Part shown: positions 37,111 to 45,334 of the stretch, in pieces
Layout: each line of letters opens with the position of its first letter
Position numbering within the stretch: the first letter of the stretch is position 1
Origin: Pseudomonadota bacterium
Lineage (GTDB): Bacteria; Pseudomonadota; Alphaproteobacteria; Micavibrionales; UBA2020
NCBI GenBank assembly: GCA_021849295.1
Contig: JAJZTA010000003.1
Coordinates: 1-64,000, forward strand
Reading direction: 5' to 3'
Length of the DNA stretch: 64,000 bases
The notes under the pieces: generated by a model
The model's input: the letters and a program-made list of their open reading frames with translations, nothing else
What the model was told of the DNA's origin: nothing
Databases searched by the model: none
Translations under genes and position numbers: made by a program

Positions 37111-38490
37111 TCAGGCTTTGACGATATTGTCCCGATCGCTCATTCCGGAAAGCGCGTTGCGCGTATCGACGACCAGCGGCGCGTTTTCGGCGATCATGGC
37201 GTAATCTATATTGTCATGATTGGTGATAATCACGACCGCATCCTGCCTTTTGAGCAGTGCTGCCGTCAGCGGGGTCGATTTCAGGCCGGTAAAGTCGGCA
37301 TGCTCGCGGGTCGGTGGAATGACGTCGACGTAAGGATCATGGAAAATAACCTCGGCCCTGCGGCGCTTCAGCAGATCCATGACGGCGAAGGAGGGGCTTT
37401 CACGGATGTCGGCGACGTTCTTTTTATACGCCATGCCGATGATCAGAATGCGCGCGCCGTTGAGGGCCTTGGAGGCTGTCCGGTCGAGAGCCTCGGCGAG
37501 CTTTCCGACGACGTATTGCGGCATGGCGACGTTGATCTCGCCCGCCAGTTCGATGAAGCGGGTGGTGATGTTGTATTCGCGCGCCTTCCACGTGAGATAG
37601 AACGGGTCGATCGGAATGCAGTGTCCGCCGAGGCCGGGGCCGGGATAGAACGGCATGTAGCCGAAGGGTTTTGACTTCGCCGCCTCAATCACCTCCCAGA
37701 TGTCGATGCCCATGGCGTCATAGATGACTTTCAGCTCGTTGACGAGCGCGATGTTGACGGAGCGGAAAATATTTTCCGTCAGCTTCACGGCTTCCGCAGT
37801 CGCGCTCGAGGAGACGGCGACGGTTTTTTTCATGAACTGGTCGTACATGGTTTGCGCGAGTTTCAGCGCCGTGTCGCCGTCGCCGCCGATCACCTTGGGA
37901 ATGATCGAGGTGTGAAAATCGGGATTGCCCGGATCTTCGCGCTCGGGGCTGAAGGCGAGGAAAAAGTCAGTGCCGGACTTGAGACCGGTGGCGTTTTCGA
38001 GGATGGGGCGCACGAGATCGCGGGTCGTGCCGGGATAGGTGGTCGACTCCAGCACGATCAGCTGCCCGCGCTGCAGATGCTTGGCGATGGTCTCCGTCGT
38101 TTTGACGATGTAGCTCATGTCCGGTTCGCGGTTGCGGTCGAGAGGCGTCGGCACGCACATGATGATGGCGTCCATGCGGGCCAGCGCTTCGAAATCTCCG
38201 GTGGGTGTGAACTTCGCGCTTTTGACGAAGCCGGCCACGCGGTCGTTATGGATGTTGCCGATGTAGGACTCGCCCTTGTTCAGCTTTTCGATTTTCGAAG
38301 GATCGACGTCGAAGCCGGTGGCGCGGAAATCCTTGTCGCAAATGGCGCAGGCCAGCGGCAGGCCGACATAGCCGAGGCCAATGACGCCTATTCTCGCCTT
38401 GCGGCTGGTAAAGCGGGCGGCCAGTTCATCGATGTTCAGCGGGGTTGCGGCGGCTTTCAGCTTGGCGCCTGACGTCTTGGTACCGGACAT
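37111..38490 (-). CDS. Nucleotide sugar dehydrogenase (UDP-N-acetylglucosamine 6-dehydrogenase, WbpA/WecC-like)
   Basis: Oxidises the C6 hydroxyl of a UDP-sugar to a uronic acid in two NAD-dependent steps, for capsule or O-antigen. The 459 residues include the Rossmann motif IGVIGLGYVGLPLACAI, the CVPTPLDRNREPDMSYI loop, the catalytic-Cys loop GPGLGGHCIPIDPFYLTWK and the C-terminal ILIIGMAYKKNVADIRESPSF. This pattern is nearer to WbpA (UDP-GlcNAc) than to UDP-glucose dehydrogenase, but substrate cannot be settled from sequence. It stands alone, without glycosyltransferase neighbours. Confidence 0.92.
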   Translation of the reverse strand: MSGTKTSGAKLKAAATPLNIDELAARFTSRKARIGVIGLGYVGLPLACAICDKDFRATGFDVDPSKIEKLNKGESYIGNIHNDRVAGFVKSAKFTPTGDFEALARMDAIIMCVPTPLDRNREPDMSYIVKTTETIAKHLQRGQLIVLESTTYPGTTRDLVRPILENATGLKSGTDFFLAFSPEREDPGNPDFHTSIIPKVIGGDGDTALKLAQTMYDQFMKKTVAVSSSATAEAVKLTENIFRSVNIALVNELKVIYDAMGIDIWEVIEAAKSKPFGYMPFYPGPGLGGHCIPIDPFYLTWKAREYNITTRFIELAGEINVAMPQYVVGKLAEALDRTASKALNGARILIIGMAYKKNVADIRESPSFAVMDLLKRRRAEVIFHDPYVDVIPPTREHADFTGLKSTPLTAALLKRQDAVVIITNHDNIDYAMIAENAPLVVDTRNALSGMSDRDNIVKA

Positions 38491-38539
38491 GGCATGTTCC
38501 TTTCGGTCAAAAATTCCGCCTCACTATAGCCCTGTGGCG

Positions 38540-38579
38540 GAAAAAAGCAAACGGGCAAAGGCGAAACGCCTTTGCCCGT
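38540..38579 (-). terminator. Strong terminator of the gene at 38639
   Basis: A perfect 13-bp stem (38551-38563 with 38567-38579, three-base loop) is followed leftward by TTTGCTTTTTT. It separates the gene at 38639-39466 from the sugar dehydrogenase gene. Confidence 0.92.
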
Positions 38580-38638
38580 CCAACCTCTTCTTCCAATAGG
38601 GAATGGAAAGAAGAAATCTTGCTTTTTAAGTCAGTGGA

Positions 38639-39466
38639 TTAGATCTTCCAGCCACCGTTTTTCGGACCGCCCTTTTTGCCCTTTTTCGGGGCTTTGGGAG
38701 CAGCCGGCTTCTTGACGGCAGGCGTGTTGTCGTTGTCGCTCTTCGGCAGTTTCTTGCCGCCGAGTTCCAGAACCTTGTCGTTGAATTCCTTCAAAGCGTT
38801 GAGGGTTTCAGCGAACGTGGTGCCTTTGGCGGCCTTGCCCAGCGTTTCGCTGGCGGCTTTGCCGAGGCCCTGGATGGTGTCGACAACCTCATCCGGCGTG
38901 GGGAGCTGACCGGACATGTCGCCCGACTGCTTGTCGAGTTGCTGCACGCCCGTTTGGATGAGCTGCTTGACTTGCTCGGCGACATCGTAGCCGGACAGGT
39001 TGCTGGCGAGCGAGCGGACTTGCTGCGCGATGTCTTCGACGCTGGCGGCCTTGATGTCGTCAAGGACGGGGCCGAGTTGCGCGATCAGCATTTGCGCGGC
39101 GAATTGCTGTTCCAGCGGCGCTTTTTCGACGGCTTTGAAGATGATCTTTTCGATCTGTTCGGCCGAGGTTTGGTCGGCGACTTGCTTCAGCGCGGTCGCG
39201 ACTTGCTCGGACACTTTGGTGTCTTGCAGCTTGAACTTCAGTTGGTCGACGGCGTCGGCGATCTTCGTCGTGTCGATCTTGCCGATCAGACCATCGATGC
39301 CGTTGGCGCCGTTGATCATGTTGTAGGCGTCTTCGACGGCGCGCTTGATGTCGTTGGACGACATGGAATCGAGCGCTTTGTCGAGTTTTTCTTTGCCGGC
39401 CTCGAGAATGGGGCGGAGGGCGTGTTCGTTGAAAGCATCAAGGAATTTATCGAAATCGCGGTTCAT
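38639..39466 (-). CDS. Helical protein with basic Pro/Lys/Gly tail, unknown function
   Basis: A 275-residue protein I do not recognise. Residues 1-225 are predicted to be almost wholly alpha-helical, with repeated patterns of about 35-45 residues (for example KIADAVDQLKFKLQDTKVSEQVATALKQ and VAEQVKQLIQTGVQQLDKQSG). The last 40 residues are rich in Lys, Pro, Ala and Gly (KKPAAPKAPKKGKKGGPKNGGWKI). There is no signal peptide or membrane segment. GGAG sits seven bases before the ATG at 39466; the GTG at 39478 is inside that site. It is a single-gene unit with a strong terminator, which fits an abundant product, perhaps structural. Confidence 0.82.
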   Translation of the reverse strand: MNRDFDKFLDAFNEHALRPILEAGKEKLDKALDSMSSNDIKRAVEDAYNMINGANGIDGLIGKIDTTKIADAVDQLKFKLQDTKVSEQVATALKQVADQTSAEQIEKIIFKAVEKAPLEQQFAAQMLIAQLGPVLDDIKAASVEDIAQQVRSLASNLSGYDVAEQVKQLIQTGVQQLDKQSGDMSGQLPTPDEVVDTIQGLGKAASETLGKAAKGTTFAETLNALKEFNDKVLELGGKKLPKSDNDNTPAVKKPAAPKAPKKGKKGGPKNGGWKI

Positions 39467-39606
39467 ATTTTTCTCCACATGTGAAGTGTTTGGGGGTTCT
39501 TAACAACGGCTTTATGCGCCGCCAATAGCCGTAAGGAATACGGTTATGGACAAAGAGAGTCAACTAAATTTTCAGAAAAAAAGAATAAACTAGAAAATTA
39601 TGTAAT

Positions 39607-40005
39607 CTAGCTAATCATGTTGAGTAGATCACCCATCATGTGCTTCTGCGTTTTTATGACATCTATATTCGCCTTATAAAGCAGCTCTGCCTGCAGAAGG
39701 TTCACCATTTCTTGAGTCAGGTCAACATTTGGCGCCGCAACCAGCCCCTGACTATTTGCATAAGGCCCATTCAGATCGGGGACGGCGGTGTAGCCGTTTG
39801 GATTTGACGTAACATGTGAAAGCACGCCGCCGCCCGGTTGAGAGGTGAAATTCACAGTGAGGGGTTTGTAGACGGTCGAGGCCGGCGCCTGCGGCGTCGG
39901 AAGCGCGCCCGTGGTGTCGGCATTAGCTATATTGTTAGCCGATACTGAAAGACGCTGGTCTTGTGCCATAAGCCCACTCAGGGCAATAGAAAGAGCATCA
40001 ACCAT
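39607..40005 (-). CDS. FlgC-like flagellar rod protein, isolated from other flagellar genes
   Basis: A 132-residue axial protein. The N-terminus (LSIALSGLMAQDQRLSVSANNIANADTTG) and C-terminus (NVDLTQEMVNLLQAELLYKANIDVIKTQKHMMGDLLNMI) are the two coiled-coil halves of rod/hook proteins and fit FlgC best in length and wording. FlgC forms part of the proximal rod in the periplasm. The linker is rich in Pro and Thr. The ATG at 40005 lies nine bases after GGGGGG; the ATG at 40014 touches that run. No other flagellar gene is near, so it is either a stray copy or a member of a scattered flagellar gene set. Confidence 0.85.
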   Translation of the reverse strand: MVDALSIALSGLMAQDQRLSVSANNIANADTTGALPTPQAPASTVYKPLTVNFTSQPGGGVLSHVTSNPNGYTAVPDLNGPYANSQGLVAAPNVDLTQEMVNLLQAELLYKANIDVIKTQKHMMGDLLNMIS

Positions 40006-40103
40006 ATGGCTCATCCCCCCATTTTCGCGTATAGTTCCATTATATACAGTAAGCCTTAACTTTTTATTTATATAGTAAGTTGAGGTAGGGGGGAGATCGA
40101 ATC

Positions 40104-40643
40104 ATGCCATCGACGTCAAAAGCTGCGTTACTAGCTGTTTTTTCTATGTTTTTAGTGTCGCTTGTCAGCGCCTGCGCGCCGGGGCAGCCCGACACCGCCT
40201 TTACGGAACCCGACCGCACGGCGAACCGCACCGTTGCAGGAGTGGAGGTGATGCCCGACTGGTATTACAACACGCCGGACTACTATCAATTTACGCCACT
40301 GGTGAGCAACAGCGACCCGATGACGCAGCACCCGCACCAGTGGGACGGGCAGGACTGGAATCCCGCCAAATGGAACAAGCGCTGGACGCCGGTGATCGCC
40401 ATCCGCAAGTTTTACAACGACGGCATTTTCGTCAACCAGTCCCTGTCGGCGTGGGCGTCCCCCGTCGTCGAGCTGGGGCCGCGGTTCTACCAGTTGTCCG
40501 ACCTCGACCAGCGGCGCACGCTCAAGCTGCTCGTCGATTACATGGCGTACTTGAAAGAAGGCTATCCTTACGTCAAGCTGGTGGACTGGCACACGCATGA
40601 CGTTGTGGGCGCATACACGGCACAGGGCATGTTCCTGAACTAG
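40104..40643 (+). CDS. Putative lipoprotein, unknown function
   Basis: A 179-residue exported protein. The N-terminus is a lipoprotein signal: LLAVFSMFLVSLVSAC, with the lipobox VSAC at residues 21-24, so the mature chain begins at Cys24 and would be modified by Lgt (encoded at 50993). The mature part is rich in Trp, Tyr and Pro (MPDWYYNTPDYYQFTPLV, HQWDGQDWNPAKWNKRWTP) and matches no family I know. GGGGGAG precedes the ATG by eight bases. Nine bases separate it from the following M48 protease gene, so both likely act together in the cell envelope. Confidence 0.85.
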   Translation: MPSTSKAALLAVFSMFLVSLVSACAPGQPDTAFTEPDRTANRTVAGVEVMPDWYYNTPDYYQFTPLVSNSDPMTQHPHQWDGQDWNPAKWNKRWTPVIAIRKFYNDGIFVNQSLSAWASPVVELGPRFYQLSDLDQRRTLKLLVDYMAYLKEGYPYVKLVDWHTHDVVGAYTAQGMFLN

Positions 40644-40652
40644 AATAAAAGA

Positions 40653-41987
40653 ATGTCACTCGTTAGAAAACTTCTCTTCTGCCTCGTGTTGATGGGCTGC
40701 ATCGGTGTCGCGCAGGCCGAAGCCGCAGGTATCACCATTTTGCGCGATGCGGAAACCGAGCACGACCTGAGGGTCATGGCGACGCCGATCTTCAAGCAGG
40801 CGGGGCTGGTGCCGTCCAATGTGCAGTTCTTTATCGTCGAGAGCGACGAGATGAACTCCTTCGTCGCCGGCGGGCAGAATATTTTTCTCTACACCAACCT
40901 GATCCTCGCCACATCGAACGCGGCGGAGCTGCTCGGCGTCGTCGCGCACGAAACCGGCCACATCGCCGATGGGCATTTGTTCCGCGGCACACAGGATGAA
41001 AAGCATCTGTCGGCGGAGGCCATTCTCGCCGCCCTGCTCGGCGTCGCGGTGGGGATCGCTGGGCATTCTCCCGATGCGGGCATCGCCATTGGCAGCGGCG
41101 GCAACAGCATGCTGACGCGCAACTTTCTCCAGTACAGGCGCACGCTGGAAGGCTCCGCCGACCGCGCGGGCATCCGCTTTTTGCAGGGGGCGGGGTTGCC
41201 CGTCACGGGTTTTCTGAGCTTCATGAAAAAATTGCAGGCGCAGGAGCTGCTGCCCGAGTCCGAACAATCGGCCTATCTGCAGACGCACCCGCTGACGCAG
41301 GACCGCATCGACGCCCTGCAGCAAGCCGTCGATACGGGGCCGCGGGGCGCCATTCCGCCTGGCTGGAATGAAATGCACGCCCGCATGGTGGCCAAGTTGC
41401 GCGGCTATCTCTATCCGAACAGGGAACTGGCCATTCACGACAGTTCCATCGCGACGCGTTACGGCCATGCCGTCGCCTGGCTTCGCGACGATCAGGAGAA
41501 AAAGGCGCTGGAGACGCTTCAGCCGCTGCTCAAGGCCGAGCCGAAAAATCCGTTCTTTTACGAGTTGAAAGGGCAGATCCTTTACGAGAACGGCCATATC
41601 GAAAAATCCATTCCGCCCTATGCCGAAGCGGTGAGGCTCGCGCCGTGGTCGGGGCTGATCCGCATCGAATACGCCGAGGCTTTGCTGCAGTCGCATAAGG
41701 ACGTGAAAAAACGTCTGGCCGAGGCGGTGCGGCAGCTCAATCTGTCGCTGGAGTCGGAAAAACGCAATCCCGCGTCACGCTACCTGCTGGCGATCGCTTA
41801 CGGCCGGCTGGGGGATATCGGCCAGTCGCGTCTAGAACTGGCGGAAAAGGCGCTGCTGGAAAACAAGAAAGGTTTTGCGCGCCGCGAGGCGGCCCTTGCG
41901 AAAATAGATCTGAAAAAAGGGACGCCCGCCTATCAGCGCGCGCTGGATATTCTGGATTTACTGGGACATACGGACAAAAAAAGCTGA
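40653..41987 (+). CDS. Periplasmic M48 metalloprotease with TPR domain (BepA-like)
   Basis: A 444-residue exported protein: signal peptide at 1-24, M48 zinc protease domain at about 40-220 and TPR-like helices from about 270 to the end. The zinc motif is HETGH (99-103) and the third ligand lies in EGSADRAG. E. coli BepA checks assembly of outer-membrane LptD and degrades failed intermediates through the same layout. The substrate here is unproven. It follows a lipoprotein gene and precedes a DsbA-like gene, so the group looks like an envelope quality-control unit. Confidence 0.92.
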   Translation: MSLVRKLLFCLVLMGCIGVAQAEAAGITILRDAETEHDLRVMATPIFKQAGLVPSNVQFFIVESDEMNSFVAGGQNIFLYTNLILATSNAAELLGVVAHETGHIADGHLFRGTQDEKHLSAEAILAALLGVAVGIAGHSPDAGIAIGSGGNSMLTRNFLQYRRTLEGSADRAGIRFLQGAGLPVTGFLSFMKKLQAQELLPESEQSAYLQTHPLTQDRIDALQQAVDTGPRGAIPPGWNEMHARMVAKLRGYLYPNRELAIHDSSIATRYGHAVAWLRDDQEKKALETLQPLLKAEPKNPFFYELKGQILYENGHIEKSIPPYAEAVRLAPWSGLIRIEYAEALLQSHKDVKKRLAEAVRQLNLSLESEKRNPASRYLLAIAYGRLGDIGQSRLELAEKALLENKKGFARREAALAKIDLKKGTPAYQRALDILDLLGHTDKKS

Positions 41988-42076
41988 AAACCCGAGAAAA
42001 GGATTGATTTTACCAAGACTAACCAGCAGATTCAGAGGAAGCAGTGAATAATTCAAACAGCAGAGGACTATCCACC

Positions 42077-42883
42077 ATGTCGATTAAAAAGATTTCTTTT
42101 TCCGGACTGGCGCTTATGGCGCTGTTCCTTGCCGTCTTCGCGGGAACGCCGGCGCAGGCGGCGGATAAAGCCCTGCTTCAAGAGAAGGCGAAGGAGGCGG
42201 CTCAGCCGGTGACGCAGGCGCAGGTCGAGCAGATCGTGCACGATTATATCCTCAAGCATCCCAAGCTGATCATGGACTCCGTGAACAAGTATCGCTTCGA
42301 TCTGGCCAGCCAGCAGGCGGAGCAAAACGCGCAGGATGCGGCGCAAAATGTGAAGAAAAACGTCAAATCCCTGACGGGGAATGTCTCTCCGGTTGTGGGC
42401 AATCCGAAGGGCGACGTCACAGTCGTGGAATTCTTCGACTTCAACTGCCACTACTGCAAAGGCGCTTTCCCCACCGTCGAGGCCTTGCTGCAGGACGACA
42501 AAAACGTCCGTCTGGTTCTCAAGGACTTCCCGATCCTCGGGCCTTCGTCGATCGAGGCTTCGAAATGGGCTCTCGCCGCGCAGAAACAAGGCAAGTACTA
42601 TCCGTTTTTCAAGGCTCTGATGCTCAACAGGGAGCCGATCACGGACGATGTGCTGCGGAGCATTGCCAAACAAGTCGGTCTGGATGTCGCGCAAGCGGAA
42701 AAAGACGCCCAGGATCCGTCGATCACAAAGCAGATCGAACAGAACGAACAGCTGGCGGAAGAACTTGGCATCCACGGCACGCCGTCTTTCGTCATCGGGA
42801 ACAAGATAGCGCCCGGCGTCATGCCCGAAGACCAGCTTGAAGAGGCGGTCCAGGATGTTCGCGCACAGAAAGACGGTAAATAA
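42077..42883 (+). CDS. DsbA-family thiol oxidoreductase, exported
   Basis: A 268-residue periplasmic thioredoxin-fold protein. A signal peptide ends near PAQA (residue 28); a helical N-terminal domain (about 30-100) precedes the thioredoxin fold. The redox motif is CHYC (124-127) in VVEFFDFNCHYCKGAF, and the cis-Pro loop is HGTPSFVIG. The N-terminal extension is typical of Com1/ScsC-like proteins that may shuffle rather than only form disulfides. AGAGGA lies upstream of the ATG at 42077; a GTG start at 42044 would spoil the signal peptide. It ends at a terminator shared with lexA. Confidence 0.92.
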   Translation: MSIKKISFSGLALMALFLAVFAGTPAQAADKALLQEKAKEAAQPVTQAQVEQIVHDYILKHPKLIMDSVNKYRFDLASQQAEQNAQDAAQNVKKNVKSLTGNVSPVVGNPKGDVTVVEFFDFNCHYCKGAFPTVEALLQDDKNVRLVLKDFPILGPSSIEASKWALAAQKQGKYYPFFKALMLNREPITDDVLRSIAKQVGLDVAQAEKDAQDPSITKQIEQNEQLAEELGIHGTPSFVIGNKIAPGVMPEDQLEEAVQDVRAQKDGK

Positions 42884-42905
42884 AAGCCGTTTCGCGCTTA
42901 ATTAG

Positions 42906-42949
42906 AAAAAGCCGCCCCGATGTTTTTGGACGGGGCGGCTTTTTATTAT
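42906..42949. terminator. Bidirectional terminator between the dsbA-like gene and lexA
   Basis: AAAAAGCCGCCCCG (42906-42919) pairs perfectly with CGGGGCGGCTTTTT (42931-42944). The A and T runs at the base provide a U tract on either strand. Confidence 0.93.
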
Positions 42950-42963
42950 CCGGCGATATATTT

Positions 42964-43644
42964 TCAGTACGAGCGGAGAAGGCTGCGTATCCGTCCCTGT
43001 ATCCGCACACGGTTCGGCGTGAGGCGGATCGGCTGATAGGCGTCGTTCTCCGGCATCAGCACGATGGAGCCGACTTCGCGGCGCAGGCGTTTCAGCGTGA
43101 CTTCTTCCTCGTCGACGAGGGCGACGACGATTTCGCCGTCCGAGGCGCGGTCGCATTTTTCGATGACGACGATGTCGCCGTCCATGATGCCGGCCTTGAT
43201 CATGGAATCCCCTTCGACGGTCAAGGCGTAGCAGGGCTGCAGGCCAAGCATGCTCATGGGGATGCCTATGGTGTCCTGTTCGTTGCGCAAGGCTTCGATC
43301 GGCGTGCCGGCGGCGATTTTGCCGTAGAGCGGCAATTGCGCGACTTCTTCGCTGCTGTGATCTTCGGTCGCGCCTGTGGATTTTTTCTGCATGGCGGACG
43401 GGCGGTTTGTATTGGAGGCGGCGGGCACGTTCTCCGGCAGTTTGCGCACTTCGAGCGCGCGCGCCTTGTTGGGCAGGCGGGCAAGGAACCCGCGCTCGAC
43501 CAGCGCGTTGATCAGGCGGTGGATGCCGGATTTAGATTTGAGGTCGAGCCCCTCTTTCATTTCCTCGAACGAAGGCGAGAGCCCGGTCGTCTGGATGTAA
43601 TCATTGATGAAAACGAGAAGGGCATGTTGTTTTTTGGTCAGCAT
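42964..43644 (-). CDS. lexA: SOS-response repressor LexA
   Basis: Represses DNA-damage genes and cleaves itself when RecA filaments form. The 226 residues comprise a winged-helix domain (about 1-65, MLTKKQHALLVFIND...GLSPSFEEMKEGLDLKSKSGIHRL) and an S24 peptidase domain. The cleavage site is Ala112-Gly113 (KIAAGTP), with catalytic Ser147 in EGDSM and Lys185 in VTLKRL. The ATG at 43644 gives the family start and has AAGGA 11 bases upstream; a TTG 18 bases earlier is unlikely. A perfect alphaproteobacterial SOS box lies 33 bases upstream of the start codon, indicating self-repression. Confidence 0.97.
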   Translation of the reverse strand: MLTKKQHALLVFINDYIQTTGLSPSFEEMKEGLDLKSKSGIHRLINALVERGFLARLPNKARALEVRKLPENVPAASNTNRPSAMQKKSTGATEDHSSEEVAQLPLYGKIAAGTPIEALRNEQDTIGIPMSMLGLQPCYALTVEGDSMIKAGIMDGDIVVIEKCDRASDGEIVVALVDEEEVTLKRLRREVGSIVLMPENDAYQPIRLTPNRVRIQGRIRSLLRSY

Positions 43645-43676
43645 GGAGGCTTGTCCTTTCAAAATATTCTCCCTTT

Positions 43677-43691
43677 GTTCTAGTTTAGTTC
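43677..43691. promoter_or_regulatory. LexA-binding SOS box, GTTC-N7-GTTC
   Basis: Two GTTC half-sites (43677-43680 and 43688-43691) are separated by exactly seven bases, the direct-repeat operator of alphaproteobacterial LexA. It lies between divergent lexA and the HIBCH-like gene, 62 bases before the latter's ATG, so it could influence both. Confidence 0.9.
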
Positions 43692-43753
43692 TTCCTCTGT
43701 GTCAACATTTTTTTTGTGCTAGGTTTTGGCGGCGAAATGAGGGAAAACAACAT

Positions 43754-44803
43754 ATGTCCGAACCTGAAATTCTTTTTACAGTCGAACGCTGTGCGGGGGT
43801 GATTACGCTCAACCGCCCGCAGGTGTTGAACGCCCTGACGTTCGACATGGTGAAGCGCATGGATCGCCAACTGGTCGAATGGGCGAAAGACCCCAAGATC
43901 AAGGTGGTCATGATCACCGGCGCGGGCGACCGCGCCTTTTGTTCCGGCGGCGACATCAAAAGCGTCGCCGAGGCGGTGAAGCAGGGCGGCGCCGCGCGCG
44001 CCGAGGCGGGAGAATTTTTCCGTGCCGAGTATACGCTCAACCACCGCATCTTCACCTATCCCAAACCCTACATCGCGCTGGTCGACGGCATCGTGATGGG
44101 CGGCGGCAAGGGCGTTTCCGCGCACGGCTCGCACCGCGTCGTCACCGAGCACACCGTTTTCGCCATGCCGGAGGCGACGATCGGCTTCTTTCCCGATGTC
44201 GGCGGCGGCTATTTTTTGCCGCGCTGCCCGGGGCAAACGGGTCTCTATCTCGCGCTCACCAGCCGGCGCACCAAAACCTTCGATACGCTTTACATCGGCT
44301 TTGCCACGCATTTCGTGCCGCGCGCGAAAATGCAGGAGCTGCGCGAAGAGATCGCCGACGCGCCGGAAAATCTCGAGGCGATTTTAAACCGTCTTGCGGA
44401 AGAGCCGGAGCCTGTCTCGGACCTTGTTCCGGTCCGTGAAAAAATCGACAGCTGTTTTGCGCATGACAGCATCGCGGAGATTTTTGCCGCGTTGGAACGC
44501 GACGCCTCGCCTTGGGCGCTGGGCACGCTGCAGGCGCTTGAGGCCGTATCGCCCAGCAGCCTCAAAATCGCGCTGCAGCAGATCAGGCGCGGCGCGGGGA
44601 TGGATTTTGCGCATGTTATGGCTATGGAATATCGCCTCAGTCAGGCCTGCATCGACCGCCCCGATTTTTACGAGGGCGTGCGCGCCGCGCTTATCGATAA
44701 AGACCGCAACCCGCGCTGGAATCCCGATACCGTCGCAAAAGTGAAGGATGCCGAGGTCGAGGCCTGTTTCCAGAGCCTCGGTGCGCAAGAGCTTGTCTTA
44801 TAG
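43754..44803 (+). CDS. Enoyl-CoA hydratase/isomerase family, probable 3-hydroxyisobutyryl-CoA hydrolase
   Basis: A 349-residue crotonase-fold protein whose length and motifs fit HIBCH-type hydrolases, which release 3-hydroxyisobutyrate in valine breakdown. Signatures are VITLNRPQVLNALTFDMV, FCSGGDIKSV, YIALVDGIVMGGGKGVSAHGSHRVVTE, the MPEATIGFFPDVGGGYFLPR loop with the catalytic Glu and Asp, and the C-terminal ALIDKDRNPRWNPDT typical of this subgroup. The ATG at 43754 has GAGGGA upstream; an in-frame extension of 50 residues runs back through the lexA promoter and is not real. Valine degradation would link it to IlvE encoded at 46220. Confidence 0.9.
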   Translation: MSEPEILFTVERCAGVITLNRPQVLNALTFDMVKRMDRQLVEWAKDPKIKVVMITGAGDRAFCSGGDIKSVAEAVKQGGAARAEAGEFFRAEYTLNHRIFTYPKPYIALVDGIVMGGGKGVSAHGSHRVVTEHTVFAMPEATIGFFPDVGGGYFLPRCPGQTGLYLALTSRRTKTFDTLYIGFATHFVPRAKMQELREEIADAPENLEAILNRLAEEPEPVSDLVPVREKIDSCFAHDSIAEIFAALERDASPWALGTLQALEAVSPSSLKIALQQIRRGAGMDFAHVMAMEYRLSQACIDRPDFYEGVRAALIDKDRNPRWNPDTVAKVKDAEVEACFQSLGAQELVL

Positions 44804-44854
44804 GCGCAGGTATCTTATTATTGTAAGAGAATTCACAGCAGGAGACATAACGCT

Positions 44855-45319
44855 ATGATGCCATATTATGAATCAATCAACCTCATCGAGCGCCTGCACC
44901 GCCAGTTTCTGGACATCCTCAAGGTCGAGCTTGAGCGCGCCAACATCCTCGACATCAACAACGTGCAGAGTCTGATCCTGCACAACATCGGCACCGACGA
45001 GCTGACGGTCGGCGAGCTGACGGTGCGCGGCTACTATCTCGGCTCCAATGTTTCCTACAACGTCAAAAAGATGGTGGAGAACGGCTACCTCGTGCAGGAG
45101 CGTTCCATCCACGACAAGCGTTCCATCCGCGTGAAGCTCTCCGACAAGGGCCGCAAGCTCGACGAAGCGCTGACCGATCTTTACAAGAAGCACGAGCAAC
45201 GCCTTGAGCCCGCGGGCCTGCAAAACACGCGCCTTGAAGGCATGAATCAGGTCTTGCGCGACCTTGAAGCCTTCTGGGGCGAGCAGATGGGCTCGGGCGG
45301 CCTTAGCGTCGCGAGCTAG
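44855..45319 (+). CDS. MarR-family winged-helix regulator, LdtR-like
   Basis: A 154-residue transcription factor resembling LdtR of Rhizobiales and Liberibacter, which controls an L,D-transpeptidase and stress genes. The start YYESINLIERLHRQFLDILKVELER is characteristic. The DNA-binding winged helix spans about 45-105 with LTVGELTVRGYYLGSNVSYNVKKMVENGYLVQERSIHDKRSIRVKLSDKG. The remaining C-terminal helices probably help dimerise. Either of two adjacent ATG codons could start it, with AGGAG about 12 bases upstream. Its targets are not identifiable here; the next gene (plsC-like) converges with it. Confidence 0.88.
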   Translation: MMPYYESINLIERLHRQFLDILKVELERANILDINNVQSLILHNIGTDELTVGELTVRGYYLGSNVSYNVKKMVENGYLVQERSIHDKRSIRVKLSDKGRKLDEALTDLYKKHEQRLEPAGLQNTRLEGMNQVLRDLEAFWGEQMGSGGLSVAS

Positions 45320-45334
45320 ACTTCACGCAATTTT

